Notes under the pieces: generated by a model
What the model saw: the letters and a program-made list of their open reading frames with translations, nothing else
Databases searched by the model: none
Told to the model about the DNA's origin: nothing
Part shown: positions 25,801-36,500 of the stretch, one piece after another
Numbering within the stretch: position 1 is the first letter of the stretch
How the letters are laid out: each line of letters opens with the position of its first letter
Made by a program: the position numbers and the translations under genes
Assembly (NCBI RefSeq): GCF_041146795.1
Contig: NC_135184.1
Location: 9,042,967-9,106,966 of the forward strand
Direction of reading: 5' to 3'
Length of the DNA: 64,000 nucleotides
Source of the DNA: Maylandia zebra
Lineage: Eukaryota; Chordata; Actinopteri; Cichliformes; Cichlidae

Positions 25801-25916
25801 GTGTAAAGTTCTTTAAAAATAACAACACAGTAGCTGTGAAAAAAGAACAAGTTCTTACCTTGTACTTCTATTATGTAGAACAAAAGTAGCGCAAACAAGA
25901 CTACACCACGAGTCAT
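15739..25916 (-). CDS. SLAM/CD2-family receptor gene B with ITIM/ITSM tail
   Basis: Six exons on the minus strand: 25859-25916 (signal), 18387-18686 (Ig V), 18018-18302 (Ig C2), 17572-17655 (transmembrane), 16393-16442 and 15739-15960 (tail). All have GT-AG sites and compatible phases, giving 999 bases or 332 residues. Residues 1-20 are the signal peptide; the V domain (20-119) shows DSGDY; the C2 domain (120-214) has paired cysteines and N-glycosylation sites. The membrane span is about 218-241 (IIAASTSVVFLILFITLCVI), then MKCKSK. Tail tyrosines: Tyr255 (NTIYAVPE), Tyr284 (STYALV, ITIM-like SxYxxV) and Tyr308 (TVYAQV, a canonical ITSM TxYxxV). In mammals ITSMs recruit SAP/EAT-2 adaptors or SH2 phosphatases, so B is probably a signalling receptor on leukocytes. 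The 7.2-kb first intron holds several transposons. The first exon is assigned because its length and phase fit and no nearer candidate was found; the other five exons are firmer. The orthologue is not identified. Confidence 0.85.
16841..16880. repeat. (CA)20 microsatellite
   Basis: Uninterrupted CA repeat in a tail-region intron of gene B. It lies next to the point where alignment with gene A resumes (about 16885 with 1200). Confidence 0.9.
18852..19740. repeat. intronic repeat shared with gene A
   Basis: Counterpart of 3117-3600. It is longer because of a retroposon tail insertion (19102-19262) and extra sequence at 19430-19640 not present in A. Confidence 0.6.
19102..19262. mobile_element. 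retroposon tail insertion in gene B intron 1
   Basis: aaatgtatttatatagcaca and cacaaagtgctttacaataa form a typical fish SINE/LINE 3' motif. The block is absent from the matching position in gene A (3350-3360). Short repeated words (cacttggatgagtgacaaaatg) flank the site. Confidence 0.55.
19741..20655. other. gene B intron 1, unassigned part
   Basis: No exon is recognised. A GC-richer patch at 20395-20620 contains the imperfect inverted pair gaggacccgg / ccgggtcctc-like words (20472-20505) and may be a DNA-transposon end. I could not classify it. Confidence 0.35.
20659..22050. mobile_element. non-autonomous hAT-like element
   Basis: Inverted ends GTTCCCTCTAA (20661-20671) and TTAGAGGGAAC (22038-22048) bound about 1.4 kb without a transposase frame. 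The right subterminal region has the tgcgcaattgcgcacgcgcg motif, known from fish hAT families whose ends read GTTCCCTCTAAGCTGCGC. I could not confirm an 8-base target duplication. A perfect 16-base hairpin lies inside (21661-21701). Confidence 0.6.
21661..21701. repeat. perfect 16-bp inverted repeat (hairpin)
   Basis: ACAACATGTACAACCA (21661-21676), nine bases of loop, then TGGTTGTACATGTTGT (21686-21701). The arms are exact reverse complements. Confidence 0.9.
22051..22759. other. gene B intron 1, AT-rich
   Basis: Contains T/G homopolymer runs (22420-22470) and nothing else I can name. Confidence 0.3.
22760..23250. mobile_element. non-autonomous hAT-like element with internal duplication
   Basis: The left end cagggctctagagtgcaacc and the words ggtcgcactggtgcgacc fit a hAT family with CAGGG ends and repeated 'gtgcgacc' motifs. 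Two ~65-base copies (22891-22958 and 23178-23245: agtctctgt.tgg.caaca.ca ... cgtggcctaaa) lie 287 bases apart in direct orientation. The right end is uncertain. Confidence 0.45.
23413..23840 (+). mobile_element. pogo/Tigger-like element, broken transposase N-terminus
   Basis: It begins at a TA with ccgtattttttgacaataag and gcgcac, matching terminal sequences of fish pogo-like elements. A frame from ATG at 23692 gives MAAVKRHAYEADFKL. A frameshift follows and the next frame reads ISHAVEHGNRRAVREFNINE and SMVQKWRKQEE before TGA (23831-23833). This is the helix-turn-helix DNA-binding start of CENP-B/pogo-type transposases. The catalytic domain is absent. Confidence 0.65.
23841..25858. other. gene B intron 1, 5' part
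   Basis: AT-rich, without recognised exons. 24790-25000 aligns with 6667-6870, and 25670-25858 with 8860-9020, i.e. the duplicated unit. Confidence 0.5.
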
Positions 25917-27440
25917 GATTCTCTCAAATGATCAATGAGGAAGCAGCATAACGTTTTGACAAACCAGACTTCCTGTCAGCTTTTCTTTCCTTTTTTGGGT
26001 TGATTTAATGTTTATTTGTTTTTAGTTTTTATTAAAAAAGTTTCAGTGAGAAATAAATAGTTTAAAGAGGCTTTTCCATTATAATTGTTAACAAGATGAG
26101 CAATGAAAGGGTTATTTTCAGTGTTGTAAGCAATACAAATGTATATTTGGCACGTGTCAGTGCTTGAAATGACATCAAAGAGAGACAAAGACATCCAACT
26201 AGACACCCACCCCCTTTATGACTGAACCAAAGAAAAATGATCATGTCAAGCTGCGTTTGGTAGATGTGTTACAAATCTGTAAACATGCTGATAAATTTAT
26301 GTTAGGGTTTCAGTAGGATGCAGCTGGGGTTAACATAGTATCAGTAAGACTTAAACCTCAATTGCAGTTTCATTTGAAGTCTTCCAGTCTAAACAGATGG
26401 TTCCACATGAGCATAGCTGACTAAGACCTATACACAATCATTTTAATTATGTATATCAGAGGCAAGAAACGCTGTTTAGTAGTATGTGGATTAATAAACT
26501 GACTAAAATAAGAGCATATCTGTCACAGCTAATCATATAACTGGAAGACTCACAACAGGCTCAGAGATAAAAATGTTTACAAAAGGCAGGAAAGTACAAA
26601 ATGAGATGAGAATTCCCTGACAAGCAGCGGAAAGTCCACATGGTGCGAGATGTTTCCTAGAAGAGTGAGAGTCTTCCAGAGATAGTTTCCAGGGTGGTAC
26701 AAGTTCAAGTGGGTCAAGTGGTGTACAAGAGGAGGATGAAGAAAACCAAAGATAAGATTAAGTCACTAAGCTGGTCTTTAAAGACACTTTACACTCATAA
26801 TGTGAAGGAAGTATTACAAAACATGTATTTTTCATCCTATTCAGATCCATTAAGCTCATGGATCACTTCATTTCTAACTATTACTATTCCACATTCTCAC
26901 ATCCCAGCACTCCCCTGTGATGTATCCTACTGTTCCACTTTTTGTGTGATTTGTACACTAAAAAAAATAAGGGGATCCAACAAAGTGATCACAGAAGTGT
27001 TCAAGGAATAGTAGGCTACTGCTTTTTACATAAAGGAGAGTTCCTTTAATGTTTGTGCATATCTGGACATATTAATATTATTAAAGCTACAGAGACATTC
27101 AAAAAACTGTTACAGTCTGATTTGTTAAAAAAAAATTAATCATTTGTTTTTTAAAACTAACAATTCAATCATTTTCAGTGTTTGAGTGCTTTTAGTAGAC
27201 TCAAAATTTAACACACATTCACCTTAACCTTTCAAGATGCAAATTTACATCACATACATAAAGTGCTATGTTCTGAAGCAGCAACAGCAGTCACGCATGA
27301 CAGAAATCATGAAATACAAATACCATTACCAACATACAGGTCATACTGAACACAAAACGTATCAGCTTTGTCTACTTTTCAGTTGTAGTGCTACATTTAA
27401 TTGAACTATTACAGTACATGTTTGGGTTTTTACCAGGAAA
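25917..27440 (-). promoter_or_regulatory. duplicated upstream region of gene B
   Basis: This 1.5-kb flank upstream of the gene B start codon is conserved with 9079-10505 upstream of exon 1a. It includes a near-identical stretch with aagacttaaacctcaattgc and tttcatttgaagtcttccag. Promoter and enhancer elements are probably inside, but I see no clear TATA box near the ATG. Confidence 0.5.
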
Positions 27441-28117
27441 TATAAAATATATTACTCATTTAGAGGAAATCGGGGGTAGGGAGGGGTTGCAGGAGGCAGA
27501 AAAACTGCTTTTACTCCTGTTTTACTGCAAAAACTCAGAGTCATATGACCTTTGTACATAAATGTTTACATGTAACAGGGTATGTATTTTAAACACACAT
27601 TTGCATACATTTTAGGCGTATTATACACGGTTCAGTGCTTCTACTTAAGTGGGCGGGTGTTTCCATCTCACTTCGTCATAATAACGTCTCCAAACCCACT
27701 CTTTATTCTGCTCTACTTTGGAAAAAATGAAAATTAAACACCACTGTCTCACACCTTTTTGTAACTTGGTTAGTGCCCACTGAGATTTCCATCTTCTTTA
27801 CTTGATTTTTGTATCATTTGTATTGTAGTTTTTTGAGTTAAAACTGTATGTAGTGTATGTGAAGTGAATGGACTTGTGCCGTGATCAGATGTAAAGAGCT
27901 GTAGTTATGACGTTATTCCTTCATATGAATACAGTCAAGTGAGTGTATCTATATATATCATACCCAGCAAGCATATGACAATAACATACTCCACATGTTC
28001 ATACAGTAGTCAACATTAATCTGTTCTGTTCATCGATATGATGTTTCACTGATTTGTTATTTACACTGAACTTGGCGACGTCTCCTGTTGCTTTTTAAAC
28101 CTTCTGGTTTATACTCT
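27441..28117 (-). other. gene B / kcnj10 intergenic with kcnj10 3' UTR
   Basis: On the minus strand AATAAA (27702-27707) lies about 410 bases after the kcnj10 stop, so most of 27690-28117 is likely its 3' UTR. No other gene seen. Confidence 0.5.
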
Positions 28118-31100
28118 TCACACGTTGCTGATGCGAACACTCAGAGGAGCGTCCCTGACCCGACCTCGGTCCTCTCCTCGTTGTTCCCTGTAGCTCTGCT
28201 CCAGACGAATCTTCTCTGGATCAGTCACCTCAGGTACAGTCCCCCCTCCATTGCTCTGGTACCCGTGCTGGGGGCTGGATGGCTTAAAAATGGGGGCGGT
28301 CTTGGTCTTGGCCACTTTGTCGAAGAAGGCAAAGTCTGCTACATATTTCCCTGAGGGAGACAGGGAAACTACAGGGGGAAACTCGTAGCCCCAGAGGATC
28401 TCATCTGGCAGGTAGGAGGTGCGAACCTGACAGGTGGCGGAGGTTGGCTCCACGGTGGCGCTCATGATCACCAGCAACTCAAAGTCAGCCAATTCTGGGT
28501 CAGTCCAGCCACCACCTGAAGAAGGTACATACAATGGAAAGAAATGTCACATTAAAGTTAAAGACCAAGAATATCCTTAGGACAAAATGGATGAAAGAAA
28601 GTTATAAAGATATTTCACTTAAAGACTCACAGTTAAGGTTTTTAACCACTAGTAGTGCTCTTAATTTGTGTTATTATGAGCATTTTGTGTGTATCTTCTT
28701 TTAATTGGAGATCATGTATCGGAATTTCAGGAGCGGGACCACGCCTCCAAACACGCTCCTTCTGGTTGTCATCTCTATGGGTTCCCCCAGTTCTGCAAGC
28801 TGTTCATTCTCGTTGACGTGCCCCACCCTCCCTCCCTCCTTGTTTTCGATTCTTAACTTCTTCACTTCTATTTAGTACATGGAGATCTGCCAGGCCCGGG
28901 AGCCATCGACAGTCCCCTTCGAGGCCTTCCCCAAACCGCAGCTCAATTCATGTCCAAGCATCACCTTTACCTACTAAAACGCTGTCAAACCTAAAATGAG
29001 GACATTGGCCCAGCTAGTGAATCTTTATACAGATGAAAACTGGGGTTAAAAACAAGTGTCCATGCAGATAAAGAAGTAATGGAGACAGAACTGTCATCAG
29101 CTTTACAGCCATTTAATTACTGGAAGGACATCACCCATGGTCTGGTTGGGAATCAGAGACCATGTTGTTTCATTTCACATTTCTTTTTTTCAGATGAAGA
29201 ACTGAGACAGTTTTGTTGCGTTTTCAGTGAAACAAAACTATGTCTCTGCTGGAAGTACTGTTAAAATTCTCCAAATGATCATCTGTTTTTAAAAAGCTGG
29301 TTTTATTTAGGCTCTATTTAATAGGTGATCAATAAATAACTATAATGTGGCTCATGAACTAAAATGAGTGTGAGACCCCTGAAGAATGTGACATAGTTAC
29401 TACATTAACAAATACAGCATCAAGCAACATGTAAAACATTAAGCTAGTGGCTTCATTTTTTAAAGTCTTTTTTTAATCTTTTGACTTCACAACCAAAAAG
29501 AGGAAATTTATTTCTGCATGAATTCAATTTTTGTGAACCTAGTCATGACATTTCTCAGAAACTGAAGCTATTTTTAACAGTTCATTACTAGGCTTATTAA
29601 CTAACTACAATTTGTGGAAAGCAGGCCTATTGTTAAATTCTCCACCTACACCAGAAAGGGAGGAATGAGGGATGATGTTTTTCTCTATAACACAAGTGTT
29701 GCTGAAAGCATTTGCCTTTTCCTACCAGCACCTTGGAAGGAGGTAAAATTGTGCTAGAAACCTTCAGGGTCAGATGTTTGTATGACAGAGGAATGAGACA
29801 CAAAGGTCAAAGAAATCATTCTGATGCAGTTTGTGACACCACCCACCGAGTCTACTGCTCTCATCGCTAAACTTACCCTTGGCTGCCCAAGCTCTCAAGG
29901 GACTGTTGTCATCGATGACATGGTAGAAGGTAAGGGGCAGGATGAGGAAGGGGCTGTCACTGGAAGTGTCCACTTGAAAGGGGACATTTCTCTGATCCAG
30001 ACGAACCGTCTCCCCTTCCTTGGTCAGAGACGTCTGGAGCAGTTTTCCAGTCACCTGATAGGAATATTGTGCACATGTTGCTTTAGTTCAACTGGTTCCC
30101 AGTTTGACAAATTTCTCATTCACACTAATCTATGACCTCTAAACCTATTTTTATTGTCTAGTCTTTACAAGTATGGAGTGTGTTACGGCTGTCTTCGTGG
30201 GCTGGGGTTCTGACATATAAATGTGACTGTGCAGGTGTGCCTCCAGGAGTGGTGGATCCTGAAGATGGTGTGCCTGGATTGGATGATGATCTGGAGGCGG
30301 GGTATAAGATAACGCGGTTGAGGATGGCAATCCATCCATCCTCGGTTTTACCCTCAACCAGCTGGGGTTGCGACATGCCCTGTGTTGTTTTGTGAATCCA
30401 GCAGGAAGTAGGGGTGGACCGCCTTTGCAGTTGGGCACAGTTTTCTCATGTTTTGTTAGTCAGCGAAGTAAGTGATTGTTGTTTGGTCATGTTTCTTTGG
30501 GGCTAGGCAAGCAGTCGCTCCTCTGAGTTAGTTTCCTTTTGTCTGCTATTTTGGCGTGGGTCCACCCCGAAGCCTGAGTGTCTCCTGTGAAACCCATTTT
30601 TGTTTTGTTCTTGTAAATAAACCATCTCTTATTTTAACTTATGGTGTGATGTGCTGCTTGGGGTCGAACTGGGGGTGGATCATTCCTCTTGACCTGCCGT
30701 AACAAGTGGAACTTTTCTCAGCTACTGTATACTTAAAGTATCTGCATGCATACTTGCCTGACACCCAATCAGGAGACTTTTGCGCATGTTGGCCACCCGG
30801 ATCATGAGGCAGGGGCGGCCCTCGTGGGCGGATACCACAGCATGTTGGCTAAACTTCACTGTCTCACCGCGCTTCTTTGGCCGGGCAACCTGATCAGGAG
30901 GAACTTGGTCAGAGTCATCTTTGTTAATGATTATTGAGTAAACCTGCAGCTCACATGTACACTGCAGTGTTGTTTTAGTCAAGACAACTTCTGCTTTTTT
31001 TTTAAAAAAAAAAAAAATGTTTTCAAAACACAAATTAAGACCTGCACGGCTTTGTTGATACAAGGCACTTGTCTCTTTTCATTGCATCTTACATGGATAT

Positions 31101-33584
31101 TTCATTTGTTGGCTACCTTGGCCAGAAAGGTACCGGTGATGAAGATTTCCATGAGCATGGTGATAACCAGTTGAACTATAAGAAGGATTATGGCAGCTGG
31201 ACATTCCTCAGTGATGCAGCGAAAACCGTATCCAATGGTTGTTTGGGACTCCAGGGAGAAGAGGAAAGCCCCCGTTAGCGTCTGCATCTGCATCACACAG
31301 GGCGTGTGGTTTGATGGAGGGTCAAACTCTGGAGGAAAATGTTTAAAAAAGCATCAAAAGCTCTTTTAAGTAATTCTAAAATATAAAAATAAACACTTTT
31401 GTTATTATTTGCTTTTTAGTTTTATACACATTATTATGGAACAACAGACCAGAATATTTAAAGTCTGGCTAAAAAAGGGATTTTGCTATTAAACACACTG
31501 TCTGCTGAGACACGAGTAACATCAGCGGAAGAGGGGGAGAGGCGTGTGTTAACGAAAACTAAGATAGAATAAAGATATGATATAGTTGCCAGATTATAGC
31601 TAAAACTTCACTTTAACCGCAAGATAAGTTCAGTAAAAAAAAGAAACAACAGCCTCTGCATCTCTTTACAAGCCTCCTATAACATTCACCCTCACTGCAT
31701 ATGCATCCTGGTTAGCACAAAAAGTAAGGAAATTAGTTAGTTATTTTTTTTGTTTAACAATGCTTCTTGGCAATAGATCTGTTAGATTTGTAAGTAAAAT
31801 GCATTATTAAATGCATGATTAAATTTAAATTCAAACAAATAACAAAATATAGAGCAATTAAACTGAATAGCACTGGCAGCTTTAAGACAGGAGAAGGCAT
31901 GATCACATCACCCCTGTCCTAGCTAACTTACACTGGCTCCCCGTTAAATACCGTATTGATTTTAAAATACTTTTGCTTAGTCTTAAAATTCGAAATAACC
32001 TGGCGCCTAGCTACCTAACTGGTCTCTTCGACTTGTATAACCCTAAGACAGTACTATGATCGTCTAGCCAACTGTTATTAGTGCAACCAAGGTCTTGATT
32101 AAAGACCAGAGGTGACCCTGCCTTTGCTATTGCCGACCCTAGACTCTGGAACAATCTCCCAGTCGATGTCTGCACAGCTGAGTCCATTCAATTGTTCGCC
32201 AAAAAAACCCAGTTGTTTAACTTGGCTTTTGAATCAAATTAGTTTGACTTTGACCCGCTGCATTGCACTATGTAATTGTATTGTTCGTACCTTGTTTTAC
32301 CTGTCATGCTCTGCCCCTAATTTTATCTGCACTGCGGTACAATTGTGAAACAGTTTGATGTACTCCGGTCTTTTAAAATGTGCTATAGAAATAAATTTCA
32401 TTTCATTTAGTTTGAACAGGAGATCTTGTTGGCTCCACTTTCCCTTATAGTCACTTCTTTAGTCAAGGTTATATTCACTATTATGGTTGTTTTCACACTT
32501 GTCTGTAGTCTCTTTGTTTTGGTGTGAAGAAGGCAATGAGATCTGTTTCACACTTCTTCTTGCATTGCTCAGTTGCACATACATTGAGGTTGAGTGTCCT
32601 AAACAGACATGACTGAGGTTTTGCAAGAAGTCATGACGTGTAAAGCGCAATGAACACCTGAAGTCTGGGAAGCTTCTTAGCAAACACTCCTGTTTCAGTT
32701 TATGCAATGACTGTGTGCATTCGGTTTGAATGGGTTTGAATTCACACACACAGCACAACGGTTTTTCACTTTTTAAAAGAAGTCAGCAGGAAGTCTAAGT
32801 ATTAAACTGTCAGTGGTTGACAACTGAAACACTTGAATAGTTAGATATTTTTGCACTGACCTGCAGGTTTTAGTGTTTCTCAAATGTATAAATAATTTGG
32901 GGTTTTAAAGTCAGCACTGACATTTTTTCAGACATTTCCTGTATTCGACCCATAATAAACCACAAACCTGCGCAGGAAGATTAGGTACTTTTTGTGCAGA
33001 TGACTTGAAGTCAAAACTGGAAACTTTCTGTATGATTCAGTTACTAATTATGTAACTGAAAAACACTTTTCAGGTGTAATAGTGAATGATTGTTAATGTC
33101 AGTTGAAACTTTTAACTGAAAACCCGCTTGTAGATCACTTAGAATGACTCCATGTGCCAAACTCAAGGCCGGTGAGGCGTGTCAGTGTGAACCTATGACC
33201 TGATCTTTGCTCTTTTAAATTTCTCCCTGCTTTCTCACCAAGAAGGTCTCCATGGACCAGTGCGACCAGGTACCACAGCACCCCGAACACGAACCAGGTC
33301 CCTGCAAAAGTGGCAGTGAACAGGAAGAACTTGTAGCGCCACTGCATGTCCAGAAATGTTGTCCAGAGGTCACGCATGTACAGAGCACTCCGTCCGCTGA
33401 CATGCTCGATGCGCACGTTGCTTCGCCCGTCTTTGGACAGGACACGTCTCCTCTTCCTCAGAGACCCTCCCCCACTAGATATGCCACCACCAAGTAAAGG
33501 TTTTAAGACATCTGTCTGTGTCTGCGAGTGGCAAACTTTATGTGGAGAGGAGCTACGAGAGGAAGGAGGTGTGGCAGATGTCAT
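28118..33584 (-). CDS. kcnj10: inward-rectifier K+ channel Kir4.1
   Basis: Five coding exons on the minus strand: 33239-33584, 31117-31328, 30758-30889, 29877-30054 and 28118-28515. They total 1266 bases, or 421 residues (human KCNJ10 has 379). Phases agree at every joint. Landmarks: QTQTD and [17 protein letters not shown] in the N-terminus; first membrane helix about 85-109; pore helix and filter TTIGYGF (145-151); second helix about 160-181 with the rectification Glu176 (MEIF); basic PIP2 region RPKKR (189-193); C-terminal SVRISNV, the PDZ-binding end typical of Kir4.1. The N-terminus has Ser/Gly-rich additions (about 5-15 and 32-42). The ATG follows directly after a CCCAG acceptor, so the 5' UTR is in an upstream exon. 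Known role: K+ buffering in glia and basolateral K+ recycling in kidney and inner ear, alone or with Kir5.1. Odd points: the coding region is one exon in mammals, and intron 3 has a GC donor (CAG|GCAAGT at 30757-30756). Confidence 0.95.
28516..29876 (-). other. kcnj10 intron 4
   Basis: Donor GTAAGT (29876) and acceptor TTCTTCAG (28516-28517). A GC-richer patch at 28730-28960 looks repeat-derived but is unclassified. No other gene. Confidence 0.6.
30181..30704 (+). mobile_element. solo LTR in kcnj10 intron 3
   Basis: It begins TGTTACGGC and ends GCCGTAACA, 524 bases, with the 4-base target duplication AGTG (30177-30180 and 30705-30708). AATAAA at 30615-30620 lies about 85 bases from the end and a TATAAA lies near 30217, consistent with plus orientation, opposite to the gene. 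It makes up most of the 703-base intron. Confidence 0.8.
31329..33238 (-). other. kcnj10 intron 1 of the coding region
   Basis: Joins phase 1 exons (CTTG|GTGAGA ... CCTCCAG|AG). It holds a LINE fragment (31901-32407). The remainder is unique AT-rich DNA. Confidence 0.7.
31901..32407 (+). mobile_element. L2/CR1-type LINE 3' end
   Basis: The plus strand reads [38 protein letters not shown] and, after stops, [20 protein letters not shown], the C-terminal end of a fish L2/Rex1-like LINE. It ends with the 3' repeat tract aaataaatttcatttcattt. 5' truncated and with stops. Confidence 0.85.
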
Positions 33585-33586
33585 CT

Positions 33587-36500
33587 GGGAAATAGAAAAA
33601 AATGGAATACAATGTTTTTATTGGTCATTTGTCTGACACAAAGTACACATTCTCATCCTGGAGTGCAAAATATGTTATGCTTTAAAATATACAGGATCTG
33701 CACAATCCTTGTTAGGGGTCTGCAGGTATAAGCTGTGGTGTAAGCTGCAGGAAACCTTTGCATTTTGTGGTTTTGTGCTTTTTACTTTTAGGTGTAGGCA
33801 CAAAGTTAATTGGTTGGATTTCAAAAAAAGCTCATGATTTGAGCTCCTTCAGAACAGTAAGCCTGCTAGCTGAAAAGAGGCAAGCTGAGTGTGACATCCG
33901 ACACATGTTAGAGGAACTTTAGTTTCATATTTAAGCAGAGCCAATCTGATAACAGTGGCTTCCTGTGTACAGACTTTACACTCTTCCCACTATGACTAAC
34001 TGCAGCTGTTAGTAACTTCCCTGCAGATATCTGCTCTCTCATTAACACATTTAAACTACGTGTCTAATATGTGTTTGTTTCAGCCTGGTAATAATTTTAA
34101 TAACAGAATAACAAAGATGAAAGGTCATGCAGACCCACACATGTTGTTGTGGGAAATTCTTTAGCTGGTGAAACTGTTCTGGGAGTTCACTCAGACAGGA
34201 ATCCTCTCTGGTCATGAGTCACTCTCCAACAGAAACTGATTGAATGTAATAATAGTTTGAGGAATTTACTAAAATTCACTGTGTTAATATTAGAACACCA
34301 CATATTCAGTGAGTAGTTCTGACAGAAGAATGAATAAATACACATATTAACATGTACCATATATTTCATTTCCAATATCATGGCTCAAGGAAAGTTTTCT
34401 GAAGCATGAATATTTTAGCAGCAATGAGAAGTGCCACCCTGCCAACAGTTTAGAGGCAGCAAATCAAGGATTATGAGAAGGCAAGGCCAGTGCCATATGG
34501 CTGTTCTTATAGTATGGATGAGTTAGACTGTGTAAACCCTAAAAATATAAAACAGATAACACCATTAAAAAAATGTGAGAAATAAAAGAAGAAACCCTTA
34601 GAGGGCAAGTTAACACTAACACATTTTAAATGTCTGTACCCTGCCCATTATTTCCGTAAATAGGCATTCTTGGTGTTTGGAAATTTACTGAAATATAGTC
34701 ATGAAGAAGTGACATATGCCGTCACTGTGTGGCCCAAAAGGGGTGCTTTGTTCTTCTTTTGATTGCGATCTTTGAAACTAAAACCTGAAACAGGAAGAAC
34801 AAACCTTTCTTCACGTTTCAAAACTTATTGGGTTTCAGCTTCATGTGTTGTGTCACATAGAAGATAGAGAACTCTCCTCTTGTGTAAATCATTTCTTTAG
34901 AATAGTCTGTACATGTTTTTCAGGTAAGGTGGGCTGCTTGGTGCTTTTTATGGTGGTTAAACGGTAGAGTGAGTCATTAAAATGTGGTTTCAAAAAGTAA
35001 ATTTCAGTGACTAAGTATAGTTACGCATGGAAGTCATACATTTTCTCACCATGTCGTGCCTGTGACTCACTAGCTGTAAACTACTAACCAAAAAAGCTAA
35101 CTAACAAATATGTGACCAGTGATGGAAAGATAAACTATGATATATTTCTGACTCATAGATGCTAACTCCTTTAGCATGTTCTTTGAAATGCATGCATTTC
35201 TTCAGACTGACAGCATCTCCATCACTGTCAGCTGTCAGCTCCACTTTGTGTCAGTTAACATGATGGTGAATGCTAAAGAGGAGAGACTTGGTATTAGAGG
35301 AAGTACAAGCTCACACATCTGTTAGTGTGGTTAGATCTTTCTTAAGACCAGGTTTGGGCGATGTATACTTGATGTGAAAAACAGGAAGAGAAACAGCTGC
35401 TAATCAATGTTTAGTCCCATATTTGGACTAACCCTCATCTAAAACAAAAGACCTGTCTATTTCTGTCTTTAGAAAGACAAATTGAATTTCAAATGTCCCC
35501 GTGATCTGATAGCAAGTATTTCAGTTTTTCAGTTTTTACATTTTGGTATGTTTGCATGAATATGTAGATGAAAGAATATTTAGATACAGGTCATGTCAGA
35601 CAGCTAGCTCCTGCATAATTTGACATGCTCACTTACGTTCAACAAATGATGGAGGTCAAGTGAGAGAATAGCCCACAAAACAGGGAGATAAGGAAGAGGA
35701 AGGTGAAAAGAAAGAAAGAAAGAAGACAGTAATTAGGATGCATTCATTGACGCAACAGACAACCCACACAGAGACTCATTTGTGATCCAAAGGACAGAGA
35801 AGAAACTTGAAAGAGTCAATTAAGGTCAAAATCTTTGTTGGAAACTCAGACGTTTATCAAGATAAAGTTTATTTAAAAAGCTTACTGTTGATTCTGATCA
35901 GGGAGACCTTTAGTGGACAAAGAGTGAACTTCTGACTGGAAACCAGAGACAGCAAGAGACAGTGAGAGATGGATAGGGAAAGGGCCAGTTCAGCTTTCTG
36001 TGTGCTTTGGCCTTGTTCAGCCTGAGACTTGACTCCTGTGAAGTCTTTTCTCGGGTGTTTTACACTCTGGATCCTCAGAAGATCACTCTGTGAGAACTTC
36101 TCACGCTCATTAAAGCAGAATGTAAAATTCTCCTTTTCATGTAAAAGGATATAAAAGCTCTCTGGTCTTCATGGTCCTCTCAGGCCAAAAAGTAAGTGGC
36201 CACCTGTTAACATGATAATTTGTGATTACTGGGAATCTTATTTCAGCTTCCTGATTGTTGATAAAATTTTGGAGCCTGGCTTCAGGGATTTGATCCCACT
36301 CAATGACAGAAGCATCGGTGAGCTCCAAACGTATATTAGTGGTGGAAGTAATACTCAGATGTATAAGTAAGAAGAAGTCCTGCAATGCAACTGAAATCTT
36401 TTGTAATAAAATTGTGTTTATTATATTCTGCATATAATGATCAGTGTGACAGACATATTACTAAAAACACTGTGAATTTGTGGCTTAATGGCATTTTATT

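Noticed and set aside
28118-33584. kcnj9 or kcnj15 rather than kcnj10
   Set aside because: The SVRISNV end, [17 protein letters not shown] and the overall match fit Kir4.1 best.
33252-33636. Plus-strand frames over kcnj10 exon 1
   Set aside because: Antisense shadows of the channel exon, which is clearly coding on the minus strand.
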